Assembly: GCA_017590115.1 (NCBI GenBank)
Contig: JAGGNK010013114.1
Span: 682,001-746,000, forward strand
Source of the DNA: Montifringilla adamsi
Taxonomy: Eukaryota; Chordata; Aves; Passeriformes; Passeridae
Reading direction: 5' to 3'
DNA: 64,000 nt
Shown here: positions 37,175-50,552 of the stretch, in pieces
Layout of the letters: the number at the start of each line of letters is the position of its first letter
How positions within the stretch are numbered: position 1 is the first letter of the stretch
The notes under the pieces: generated by a model
Databases searched by the model: none
Seen by the model: the letters and a program-made list of their open reading frames with translations, nothing else
Told to the model about the DNA's origin: nothing
Made by a program: the position numbers and the translations under genes

Positions 37175-40100
37175 GCCTGATTTTACTCCTGGTGAGTTGC
37201 CCCTCTGTGGCAGATCTTAAAAAACTGCTACTTTTCTTCAGGAGAAATTCTTTACCACATGTAAACATGGCAAGGGCAACTAAGCTACTACAGCTCCTCT
37301 GGACCTTTCGTACGAGCAGCTGTTCTCAAATCCTGGCTGTGGTACTACCTGAATAAAGTTCATTTAAAAAGCAATTAAAATATCTAAGTCAGAGAATCCT
37401 AAGGAGTTTACAATGTAGGAAGACATATCTTTAAAAACCATTGTATGTAACTGTAGCTCTGTCTCATTAATTGTTTCCCTCAACACTTTCTCTTGTCACC
37501 AAGTTGATTTGAACTTAGAAACTGTGTCTTAGTAATAATTTTTAATTGCTTAGGGTTTTTGTTTCATACGTAATAGATTCTGCCATGGCACCCTTAGGGT
37601 TTAGGTTGAGCTTCTTGATATAGTTGAAAGCTTGGTTAGTTCAACCATTCACTAAACTGTATTACTCAGCTCCAAGAAGGTAAAAATCACTGCTGAAAAA
37701 TTCTAAATATAGTGCCCAGTCTTGTGATTTAAGTAATGGATACTTTGACTCTTAACACCTCTCAGTACATTATGCTGATTTTGAGGTTTGCTGTGTTTTC
37801 TGTCAGCAAGACAAAAATCACTTTGACTGCATGTGCAGTGCACCATGATGTTCCTGAAGTTCAGTAGCTGTGCTCACTCCGATGCACCAGTGGTGCACTC
37901 TCAGGCAGTTACAGCTCATCCAGAGTGTTCACAACTTCTAACAGGATGTATTTGAAGATTTTCTGAGGCAGTCTGTACCCACCAGTTAAAAACAGTACAA
38001 AAACACCTCCCAAAGCAGTTCCTCGCCAGGGCTGATGTGACTGTGAAGAGGTGAATGTTCATGCAGACAATGAATCCTGGCTGAACACCCAGCAACACCA
38101 TCATAGAACCATCCTTTGGCAGCAGTAGGGAAATATTGGGGGTGAAAGTTCAACTCAGCTTTGCTACACAACATTTCTACACAACTCAAAACCGTAACCT
38201 TGGTCATTCAAGCTGATAAATGTGTGGACTTTTTGCCTGTTGCAGAAGTCACGCCTGCTGCTGCAGCTCATCATGCACATGATGATGATGATGTAACACA
38301 GCTGCTCGACTTCAGCCTCAGGCTGGGCAGGTGACCACCAGAGAGTGGCTGCTGAGGCAAAGCAGCAGAACTTGAGCCATTGTGCTTCATACTGCTTGCT
38401 CTAAGAAGCTGAGAAACCAGAGCCTGCAACCACCACTGCTCATGCCCAAACTCCCCAAAGCTTTACAGACGTACATCAGGTAGGGTACACAAAGCTCTAG
38501 TGAACATGACTGAAAATGTGGATGGAAAAAAAATCCACTCTTGACAAGAAAAACACTCATCTTGCATACATGTCGGGGATGTGAAACAACAAACATCCGA
38601 CTTCATTATGCTTTATAGATTTCCAAAGGTCTGGGAAGCAATACAACAATTGCACTTAAATGATGGATAGAGTTCCTAAAATCTGCCTTAAACCTAATAT
38701 TCAAAGTATTTTCTTTAAAATTCATTGCAGACAGCTGATTTAAAACTTTGTCTTTTTTTATGAGAGACATAAAGCTTATCTAGTGTTTGCATAGCAACTA
38801 TCGCAATGACAGAGTGAGGGAATGAAGAAAAACTTTAAAAACTGAAATGAAGCAGCATGAAGCTACTGCCATAAAAAAACCACATAAAACTGGCTGCTTA
38901 AAAATAGAAAGTAATGCACTCATAAAACTCACATTTTAATTACACACTGAATTTTAGCACATGGACAAAACTATCTCAGAGTTAAGTTTAAGCTGACTGA
39001 ATTCTGTCAGCTTTCAATGGATTTAATCTTTTTTTTGGTACAATTTATACAGCTTTCAGTCAGTAAGTCTAATTATGAAGAAAATAGATTTTAAAATTTG
39101 ATCACATTTAAGTTTGGCCTACCTGAAACTAACATCAGCCATCACATTCCCAAACATAATTCTATTTTCTTTAGCCACAAAGAGGTTTCTCAGAAGAAGC
39201 CTAGTAAATGCCACAGTTGTTTTTGTTTTCAACTTCAAAATGCTACCCCCTGGTCAAGCACATTCTACACCTCAGAAAAGTTTCTGTTACTAAAAACATA
39301 TCATACCAAAAAAAAGGGCAGCCAATCCCTAATCTAAATACCTGAAAACCAGCATTGAACACACTAACCTGGATGTAGGAAGGTGTGGGGGAAAAAAATG
39401 CAGTGGTCAAGTGTTAATGCTTAAATCTGAAACATTTTTCTTAATTTGCAAAATACTACTATATACTCTTTCATGTAAAGAGAAAAGTTTTTTTTAATTA
39501 GCAGCCAAAAACGAAATTCTGAAACTAAACACTGAATTGTCTTTAATGAAAAGGCCACCAGGAACCTTGGCAGCCCTAAAACCTCTAAAATCTGTGTTTC
39601 TAAAGACACATCTGATATATACATGAGCACGTTCATTTGTATGCATATGAGTAAGCAGAGCAGGGGGATGAAAGCCTCTATAGCGAAGTCAGCAAGTACA
39701 GCTTCACGACAGCCAATTCTAGATGACAAATAGCTGCCTCCGAGGGTGGCGCGGGGACGACACCAACCGGTGGAGAATGCTTATTAGGCTTCTGCTGGGA
39801 GGTTCACACACTGGTTCTTTTTTGGCAAAGCAGCAGCCAAGAGCTGACAGGAATAGTCAGGCTTGCATACGTTGCTAACCCATAGAAAGGAGGAGAGAGG
39901 AAAATGTACCCTGGTATACAAAAGAGCAGCCACTTCGGAAAGGATCTTCTTGCCCCTGCTTTGGTCCCACCGGCCACTTAGAGCTACACTGGATTATGTC
40001 ATCTCTGTAAACAGCAACACTTCCTTATTTCTGTCAGGATTAACGCGGTGGGAGGAGTCTAAAATTGACACTGGTAACATTTTATAACTTGTAAATGAAC

Positions 40101-43100
40101 TTCTCACTTATCTAGATTAAAGCAGTTAACTAAATTTGCAAGTTCTGCTAGCGAGAACTCCTTTATTTTCAGCATTTGAAAGCACATTATAAATTAATGA
40201 TAAAAGCTAAAATGTATTACATCAGAAACATACTGTACCTGAAAACATGCTACAGCTCCTTCAGTGACATCTGAAACAAGAAACTATAACCTGAATACCA
40301 CAGACCATCAGCCAAGAGGCAAGGAAAGAGATCAAGTAGGGCATGTAGCCAAATGTCACATAACGATACTGAGTTATAAATCAGTTTGGGCTGCACTAAC
40401 AAGGCACAGAATGTTCAACTGAATGCACAGTTCCTTAAAGAACAAGGAACTCAAAGTCTTCGTAAGAAGGCACAAGGGAACATACATACACATGACCCTG
40501 TTCTTTCCTAAAAAAGCCTTTTCCTATGACAGTTTTTGAAAGGCAAAGAACACTGGAAAACAACTAAAGATGGAAAAAGTAAGTATCTCTCTTGGCTTTA
40601 GGAAGACTGCTCAGACCAATTTTAAAAGAGTTTAAGAAATCATTGGTCACAGAAATGCTAGAACTAGTTAAATCCACTTTCTTCATCCCAACAATTTAGG
40701 GGGTTTTCCCCTAGGAAATAAAGAAATATTGATTTTGTAAAGCAAGGAAGTTACTCCAGCTGCTGAACACACATGCAAGTAGCTAAAAAACCCAAAACAC
40801 CACAATCACCCTAAACACTGCTGTTGGCACTCTGACTGGACATACTAATAAAGGATCCAATTTCTTTTACTCTTAAGCAGGATATTTGATCTTTAACATA
40901 GTGAACAACCAAGGCTGCACAAAAATGTAAACATCTTACTTCAACACATCATAATCAACAGACCTGAGAGTAAAAAATGTTCTTCAGTTAAACAGTTCAT
41001 CACAGGTGAAGAAGCTACTTAAACTACCATTTGCTATTGAGCTGTGAATTAAATCTGTCAAGTAAACCTTGGTTAGAACTATAACTATTAAAAGAATTCT
41101 CAAACTATCATCTTTAGGTCTCCAATGTAGCTTCCTGTCCTGTAATCTAAAACAATGTGTTAGTCCTCTTTGAAGAGGATCAGTTTGGAAAAGCCATGTA
41201 AACTTAAATGCTGAACCAGAGCTCCTTTGCTCAGGATTAACATGTTTTAGACAAAACATGAATTGACGTTGCACCTTTAGATAATTCACCAAGTGCTCCC
41301 AGGTCTATGTGGCCAGAGGCCTACTGGGAGAAAAGAAAATACAACTTCCAAACACTTAGCAGGTTTAGAACAGATAGCAAGAAAATGAATTATGTGCCAG
41401 GTCACTATGTCACCACAGCTATAGAGGCTCAGTACCTAGAACTGTAAGCAGACACAATTTGTAATGCATAAGGAAAAGTTCTGATACAATTTCCAAAGGT
41501 CACAGAGTGAAAACCAGGAAACTAGCAGGATTCTTGTAGTTTTGAAGTTCAGCTAGTTAACCCTGCCACAATGCACTGCTACCATCTCTTTCACCTGTGC
41601 CTCCAACATGAAGTGCTGGCCAAGCCAATCTTAGAGAAAATGGACACCCTCACATTAGCAGGTCTATGGGAAAAGATGCATATTTAGCTTTAAAATGAAT
41701 TCTGTTTGATATTAACACTATTGCTGTTAACATTATTACCTACAGTCTTGGCTACCAGAAAGAGTTGCAACTGTGTCAGAAAATCTGATAAAAGCCTCAA
41801 CTGCACTGCTTCATGCAACTTAGCATCAGGGAAAATTTAAATGCCTCAAACTAAATTTGCAGTAACAATTAAGATTTAAGTTTTCTGATAAAAAAGAAGA
41901 AATGGGGTGCCACCCAAGCCCAGTTTCAAACACTCTGAGTTTATTGAACACATACACAGAGCTTCTTCAGGCAATAAGCACACCAGAAAAAGGGCTTATT
42001 TTTCACCTGAGGATGTATGTATATAATAAAGGTTTATGGGTATGAACAGAACAGAACCCTCAAGAAGTAATGGAATTTGAATCCTGCAAAGCAGTGACAC
42101 CACCTGTATAATTTCTGACGAATGTTTGTCTAATTGTTTACAACCAGCCTTATTCCTCCAATTACTGGCAAACTCTCAGTCTTCCCTAACAGTGCCATTC
42201 AGTACTAAAGTACCTTTATTTAACTTACCATATTTAATCTATGTCATTTAAATCACAATTTCAGCATATAAATTCTTGTACACTGAGCATGAAGAGTCCA
42301 TAATAAAGTTTCCAGACAAGTTCCACCTGTCTAGAAGCAAGTGGCCACTGAGCAGCTTATCCAGGGCTGGCAGCATGAGTAGAATGCCTTCAGTTCAGAA
42401 GAATAAGTGAGCACGGCAGCATGGAAAGTTCTAAATTTTACCACTGCTGATGCCTGACAATATAAGTCCATGGTTAGCATAAGAGATAGGCACAGTGCCA
42501 ACTCTGCCCATGGATGAAATGCCCCAGGCATTTATTTTTATATAAAATGCATGTTAAAATTGTTTTAGAGAACATCCAGTTCCTGTAAATGTTATGGGAA
42601 AATTACATTTATGACTAACCAGTCTCTTCAGTGACATGATGTGGCTGAGTGCCATTTTCTGTCATACCAAAAATATTAACTAATTGAAGTTAAAAAAAGT
42701 TTGCATAAATTAAATCCTTGCACAATTATACCCAATTCTGGTCAAGACAGCAGTACCAGCACTGCCTCAGGTACATGATATACCAGAACAGCACCCATTT
42801 TCCCACCTGTGCCCCCCTTAAAAACATTCCATAGAAGAGGTTCACATTGAACCTAGGCACTATTAAGTTACATACAGAATAAGAAGAAAACTCACAGGAT
42901 TTATCTATAGAAATTGCTTTAAGAAAACTCAAAATCTTCTCTTAATATAAAACAGTATCATTAAACTGAAGTGTAAAAATGTGACTTAAGGGTTACAAAC
43001 TTACAGTGAGCTGAAGCAACTGACTCATTCAGAGAAACAGAACTTCTGCAGACTCCTCAATCAACTGAAGGATGCAGAGTAAATAGCCAAGACAAAAACT

Positions 43101-44720
43101 CACACCTCCAAATATTACTCTTCCAGCAACAGTAAACACAGCACAGCAGTGATGGCAAAGTAGTATTTGCCTTACACAAACCAAACACAGGTGGCTGGGA
43201 TCATCAGTCTAGTAGCAACCTCACCAGAAGTATCCACAACTTGGGCAAGCTGCACTCTCCTGTTTGTGCCTAATCTTTCCATGGGGAGTGGGGGTGGAGA
43301 CAGGCAGGGCTCCAAAGGACAGTTTTCAGGAGCTGAATAAACTCCTGTACCAGTTTTTCACTTGGTAAAACAGCAGGAGGCTGCAACCTTATAGATTCCT
43401 AGTACTGACACTCTGAATAGAAAATGCAAACTCATTCACCTGCCCACAGGGTAAGGGGTGAATTTAAGCCCTGACCTGTTTATCTCTGCAGTATTGAGTG
43501 TTTTATTACACTGGTGATTTTAAAAACAGCTCAGTAACTGTGGTCAAGCAATAACATTCTACCAGGAATAACACTTCAAGTATACACTTAAAACTCAGGT
43601 TCATAAACACACAAATTTTCCCATCAATTTAACTTGTTAGCATGTAACATTAAATGCAATCATTTAAATCACACTGTTGTTTAAAAACCACAAATTATAA
43701 AAAACAGTACTTGTCTTGGTTTATTTTGTGTAATTACTGCACTTAAAACCTGTTTGGATTAATAATAATTCTCAAAATCTGTTACAGTAAGTTAACACTG
43801 TTTCTCCCATTTTAATAAATCTGATGATCAGGCACAAAATTTCACTTGTTAAAGATGAAGACAAGACAGAAGCAGGACCTGGATTAGTAACTGAAAAGTT
43901 CTGCCTCAGTCTTGTTGCTTTGACCCCTATACCACATCTCTTGTGGTTCATCTTTCCATTTCCTTCAGAAAGCTTTCCATCTGCAAAACTATAATTTGCT
44001 GGCTGACGTAAATTTGAAGAGTTCCAAATTCTGGTGTTGCATTTGAAATTACTGGCTTTATTTCTGACTTTACAGGCAGTATGGTGGGAGACACTGAGAG
44101 ATGGGGGAGGAAGGAGAAGGCGGTGAATATGCACTATCATAATATTAAAAAAATTCCTGAATTACTAACTAACAAAACCTAAGTGCTGTTCCTGTGAGCT
44201 GGTTACCTTATTGACGTATTTAGATTCAGAACAGAAGAAGATTAAGTCATGCTGCATGCAGAATCATATGGCATTGAAATGCCAACAGTAATGGATACTG
44301 ACTTCAAAGAATACCTGAAATAGCTGTTAAATCTAGAAAGAGGAAAGAAAAAAGCAGAGTGCATCTGAAAAACAGTGACACATCAGAGTGCAGCTCACAA
44401 TTCATTGTGCCATGTTTTCTAATAAGCTGAATGCTGGGACCCCGAGTTTTTTAAGGCTAACTTCAAGTAAAGCTCATTAATATTGCGGTTTCTCAGGTTA
44501 GCAGTCATTTAAAATGTTTTCAGGATAAGCAGTCAAGTCAAAAACCAAACCAAATAGCTGCCAACAATTTAATAGGAAGCTCTTCTTCACTCCCACCTAA
44601 AAATCTAACTCCCACCTCCCTATCATAATCTCAAACACTGTAGATGGCTGCCATTAGAAGATTAAAAATGAACAACAGAATTAATAATTTTCATGCTGAC
44701 ATTCAAATCCTTACTTTCAC

Positions 44721-44740
44721 AGAAAGCATTAATGCTTTCT
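44721..44740. repeat. 20-bp perfect palindrome
   Basis: AGAAAGCATT is immediately followed by its reverse complement AATGCTTTCT, with no loop. Its function is unknown. Confidence 0.9.
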
Positions 44741-45950
44741 ACACAAGACTGATATTTTGACAGGTGGCTTCCGAGAACATCTAGATAAGGAAGGAATGTA
44801 ATTCAAGATAGAAATTTTTTTTTTCTTAAATTGAGGTTTCATAATAAAACAAAACTGAATTTTAGTGCTGAAGTAAAATTACTTGAACTGGAAGTTAATC
44901 CAGTCTTAAATCTTAAATTAATCAATATAAGTTTGTTAAAATTTTCGCACATCATTTACTGACACCAAATTTACCCTGGATTTTGTAACATGTATGAGTG
45001 CAAATATCCCTATATCACCAGTAAGACAGCAACTTAGTAGTTGTGAAATCATGGTCACAAACAACATCATTGTTCCAAAATAAATAATTTTTAAAAGCAT
45101 TATCTACATATGTTTACTCAGCATCACGGCTAAATACATCTGGTTATCCATGCAAAATTTTGCCCGTTAACCCAGAACTGACAATACCATTCATCTTCTA
45201 TGACTTTTATTAAGACTTGTAAAGCAAGTCAGCATTTTAAGCATCAGATAAAATGATAATTACTTTGTGATAGTCTATGGAGTAATAAGAGCTCACACCT
45301 CCCTCATTAAAAGTTCTCATTTTATAAAATAAATTTCCATATTGGGAAATTTGCCTTACAGTCTCTTGCAGCTGAGACACGCTTTGTGGAGGTTTGTATC
45401 CTAGCATAAACAAATTCTTTGAAATTTACCGATGTAAATTAATGTAATGGAAAATAAATTTTAAAGTAAGTATTCACATTCTGCTGGGAAGTGCTGACTG
45501 ATTCAGATGAAGCCAGCAGATTACACAACAGCTATGGTATGTTGTTGCTGCTGTAATTTCAAAGGCTTTTGACTTTATGACAGGGGAAAAAGAAGCATTA
45601 ATAAAGATAATAGCCATAAAAAAAGCTGCAACATGTCTTCATAAAAACTGCACATGGATAAATAGAACTTTAGGCAAAGGAAAAGAAAAAATAAAAAAAA
45701 TGCACAGCCACCCCAAGATCAGAAAGAAATACATTAACAAACACAAATTTTGTTTCAATGAACTGTGGAAGGCACAGACTGGCATTCTTACAAAAATAAA
45801 TATGTAACTGCACTGGTGTCAAAAAATTACTACTTGCAAGATTTACCAAAAATGATGAAGCATGTTTCTTCTCTTATTAAAGGCCAGACTATGTCTTATT
45901 GCTAACTGGGAAGAGTGCCTCAAAGGAAGAGGCATGACTTCATCCACATT

Positions 45951-45976
45951 TAAAAGCTTTCAGCTTAAAGCTTTTA
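45951..45976. repeat. Perfect inverted repeat, 10-bp arms
   Basis: TAAAAGCTTT (45951-45960) and AAAGCTTTTA (45967-45976) flank a six-base CAGCTT loop. Both arms contain the HindIII-type AAGCTT hexamer. Confidence 0.9.
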
Positions 45977-48900
45977 CTTGCTTTGTACCAGGGGAAATTG
46001 AAGGATATGTCCAAAAACTTTAGAAGGACCTCTCATAAACCACGTCTTTCATCTGCGGAAGGGTAAAGAGCATGACCTAGTCAAAAATGTGTATCTTTAT
46101 GATTAAAAAAAAAAGAATCACAGAGATTAAAAATCACTATAATTTCTGAAGAATGGTCTGATACAGATATTGACAATATGTACATTAAAAACTCCATAAC
46201 ACTGGAGAGGAAAGACAAAAGCTGAGGTTTACAAACCAGTGTCTATTTCACTTGCATCCTTAGAAGACAGCCTTTTCTAAAGTTACCACTACAACACTGC
46301 TTAAACAAACAAACAAAAAATATTTTTTATTCTTATTATTCAAAGAATAACAACTCATTCCAGAACTAACTAAAAAAATTAAAAAACAAATGTGTTGCAA
46401 TCTCAGCCTCCTGTACTTTCTTTGGTTTCTGTGAAACACAAAGGAAAAGCTGCCCCCTTAGAATTCTGTAAAAACATAAGTCTCCATGTAATACAGGTCA
46501 CCCCAGGAAAATGGAAAGTCCCTCTTAAAGACAAAATGTTATGACAAGACACCAGGACAGTGAACTGTTATGGGAGTCTCCACGTCTTGTAGAGAATACA
46601 GTCATTATGTTGCCAAATATAAGGTAGTGTAGCTGAAGTTATATGCCCTTGGAAAAAATTAAGAAAAACAAGACGACACAATTGAATGCACAGTGTTAAC
46701 ACCAAGAAGCTCTAGCCTGCATACTGAGGGAAACGACTACAATGAACAGAGGAGAGCTGAGAAATACAATTTCTTCCAGGAAATAAAGGAGCAGTTAACT
46801 GGTATTGCAAGTAAGTACAATATTAAGCCACCATAAAGCAATAATTTATAACAGAAGCTCTGAAGTAATAAGACACTGCCCTGACTCTCTTTAACTACCT
46901 ATCAGTCATGTTCATAAAAACAATTTTCAATGTCTGTTTTTGCTGCCCTCAATTCAGAAAGGGTTGTTGTAGTCCTGTGAAGTCAACTGCTTAGAGCTGT
47001 GTAAAAGCTCTGTCTAAATGTCTACCTACCTTTGCCTAATACAAAATTACATGACCATGAAATTTAGCTGGCAAAGGAAATGATAAAATATTTTATTGGA
47101 TAGGGGAGTGTCTCTCCTTCTTAAAAAACTGTTATTTATTTAAACCAACTTTTTTGACCTTTGCATATTTTCAGTAAAATTGCTCTCTCAGATACTCTGA
47201 ATACTGTTCTTCAGGGAGACAGTATTTTGGATGAAGTCAAAGTATTTTTACCCTATCACCAAAGTCACTAAGTGTTATTATCAGTTAAAGCACTTCTTCA
47301 AGCACGTGACTTTTTAATTCAGATAATATACATAACCAAGCACTAACCCACAGAACTCGAGTTCCAAAAAAAAAGCCCTGACCAAAATTAAGCAGTTAAT
47401 TTAAGAACACAAGCAAACAAATAAATAACACCAAAACCCCCAAACATTTTAGGGTCCTCTTCCATTCTTAGGTGCGTATGTGCAGACACAATCACTGTGG
47501 CCTACTGAACCCTGAAACAGGAACCCAGCAGCCAAGGAAAATTCTTTTCAAGTATGAACAGACTCCCAGTTGACTTCTTACAATATCAATCTTTATCCAA
47601 AAAATCACTATCTATTCAGCAGTATTAAGTGTATTTTCTATATAGGAATATATGACTAAGCATACAGTTATCAAAAGCAAGTGAAAAACCTTAATGACAC
47701 AGTATCAAAAAATATACCATGCTTAATACATTCCTTTTTTCTCTCTAGAAACACATTAAAATCCTTTAACTCCTAGTTGCTGAACTGTGCTCTTAACTTC
47801 AATCAAGTGATTTTACAGAAGTATTCTCCAGAAATGAAACAGACCTGAGTTATTACCAATATTTACTTGTGAGTCTGTTTCAATGTTAAAACTGCATTTT
47901 GTCTTTTGAATGAAGGAATCATTTTTAAATACCCAAAGTCTTTCGGCATGACCAAAGAAACAGACTCTCTTGAAAATCCTTACACAACAATCCAGGTACC
48001 AGTAATAAAGGGACTTCTGTTCAAATAGTCCATGCAACACAGACTTCATCAGACTTGACTTGATTGTCAACTTATTTTATTCATTATTTATGCACAATCA
48101 TCCACTTGAATCATAAAAAATTTAGAGAGCATCTCTATGAAAATTACAATTGTTTGTTACTATTTGGTGTAAGAGCTTCTTTTTTTCAAAGTAATGTAAG
48201 AGGCATGACTTCCTGGATCATTAAGACTTTCCTTTGGCCAGAGGGATATCAACTAGTTAATATGGAAGTGTTGGGTAAAACACTGATTACCTAAGGTACT
48301 AATGACCACAGCTAAATCTGCCTTAAAAAATAAATTACAGTGAAGCAAGCTAAAATAAATTAAATGCTAGTAAGTCCAAGTAACCATATTAGTATGTCTT
48401 AACTTCATGCACACACAAAACCTGAGTTCATTCCAAATGAAATTGTTAGTTGTGCTTCTGTTATGGTTTTGTAGCTATGGCAACGGTAAATCATCAATTG
48501 AACTTCACTACTAAAGCATTCAGAGACAAGGGTGGGGAGGGAAAAAAGATTTTTACACTAAAAAGAATTAGAAATTAAAGTAGCATTGAAAAGGGGACTG
48601 AAGTTTATATACACAGTAAAAAGCTGCCTTTGAGATGGTGCAGTCCTCCCCCCATTTATTTGTTCTGTCAACCAGCAGCATTCCTTCAAATTCATTTCAC
48701 AAACCTCTCCATTTCCATTGATACATTTTCATATCTGTTCCCCCCATTATGTTAATTGACTGGTGTACAGAATTTGTGACTGCTTCAAGTCTTTGATGTT
48801 TATGGCTACTTCCCATTCTGTTAAATTTTAATACAAAGCATTTTATTACATTCAACATTGTACAACTTAGGCACTAAAACAGAAACAGCAGGGACTGTGA

Positions 48901-50552
48901 AGATGTTATAAGAAATTTTATCATCATGGATTTGTATACAACATCACCATTAAATCAGACAAGTCTGGTGGACTGCAGTATAATAGTGAGGACTTCCTCT
49001 CTGTGCAGGAAAATTACATTGCTTCTGAAGGGGATGCTGCTGAGGCAGCCTGTTGCCCAGGAATAGATGCCTTCAGTCAGTCAACAGCTAATTAAAAGCT
49101 GTGCAAAGCAGGCCCTTATCTAAGTTCTTCCTGAACTAAAAGGGAGGCTGCAACAGGAACTTGTCAGTGGGAAGCTGTAAAGATTCATCACTTGGACATG
49201 GACTTCACAATAGTGACCCCAGACAAATGTGGAACAGGAATCCTATGTTTCAGCAGCAACTTCTGACAGCTGTCATCATATTTCAGAGGGGGGAAGAAAT
49301 AAGGATTAATGGGTGTTTAAACAGTCATTTTGTACAAGTAAATTCATAACCAAATAATTTCCTTCACGTGATCTACACAACTGAGTCTGTGCCATTCTTA
49401 TGGATGTCATACAAATTCTAATTCTTTATTACTTCAACCTAGGCTTTTCAGATTTTGTTTAATACCAGAATATATTTATCTTGAAATTGAAAGGAGGCAT
49501 ATGTGCTGGCCAAACCTAATAATACTTTAGACAAACTCCACAAACATCTCCTTAACAAAGAAAAGTCCACAAAAGAACCTAAGAAGCTGAGGTATTTGGA
49601 GGTTTCTTAGGCTCTTACATTAACAAACGCACAACTTTATCCCAAGTCTCTTGCTAATTAAGTATGTTGCATCCCAGTAAAGACTGAGTATTAACATAAA
49701 CTTGTAAAACTAATTTTGGAAAATCATTATGAAAACCTTCAAGAATAATGTAAAAGCAGGGATGCACTGAGGCATATCTGCAAATCCAGGCCTAACACAC
49801 ATTAAGACATTTGAGCTTTGTTAAGTTCAAAAGGCTCAACTGAATACCTCTTTATCTGCTGACTGCATTTGTGTGTGCATGTGTGTGCGTATTTGACATG
49901 AAGTCACAAGGCCTGCACTTTCACTAAGGACAGACTTACCTAATTTTGCTCTGGTGTGCTGCTTAGCAATTCACATTAGGCAGTCTAACTGCCCATTGTG
50001 GCTACATTTCCTTCACATACTCAAACGTCCTTAAGTTTTGATTGTAAAATATCAGGATGGTTTATAAGTAACAAAGCTAGGAGTTTTATGATGCTGTAAA
50101 TCATATCTGCCCTTGAGGGCTGCACTGACCTAATTTCTCAAGCATTATAATAATCACATTTCTTTAAAAAAAAAGGCACAACACACACAAAAAACCAAAG
50201 CTTGCATGCACATACCTAGCCTCAGCAAACAGCTAAGAGAAGTGCAGTTCCAGTGAAGTATAACAGAATAGTTTTGTTGCACTGATCCCTGTCAAAAGTT
50301 GAAAATGTAATTAAAGAGGCACAGTAAGAAGTTGCTAAGTCTAAATGATCATGCTGAAGTGTTCATTACAAAAGAACTTCTGAATAGGAAGTAAGGCCAG
50401 TGGGCACTTCCAAATAGTGCTGCAAGGAGAGGTCTGCTTGTAGTTACAAATGAATGTTCATGGAGATCTGGCAGAAATATTGTAGTATTTCAAGTGTGCT
50501 TTTAAATGCCCACTAAAATGGCTACAAAATACAATATTATTTCCTCCCACAG

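Larger units (their letters stand above)
34419..50552 (+). other. FILIP1L: FILIP1L long intron, fourth segment (intron of the short isoform)
   Basis: Sixteen kb of AT-rich intron running from the alternative-exon donor to the acceptor ATTTCCTCCCACAG at 50552. It holds an A run at 37154-37174, a small CpG-rich patch near 39.74 kb, palindromes at 44721-44740 and 45951-45976, and a possible ratchet splice point at 35501|35502. No other gene is recognisable. The stretch at about 37.8-38.5 kb is somewhat richer in GC than its surroundings but shows no domain that I can name. Confidence 0.65.

Noticed and set aside
37800..38480. GC-richer stretch considered as a decayed transposase or processed pseudogene
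   Set aside because: Translation in several frames showed no catalytic motif or family signature, terminal repeats or poly-A tail that I could identify.
49868..49892. (TG)n microsatellite
   Set aside because: The run is short and interrupted (GTGTGTGCATGTGTGTGCGT); not worth a separate repeat entry.
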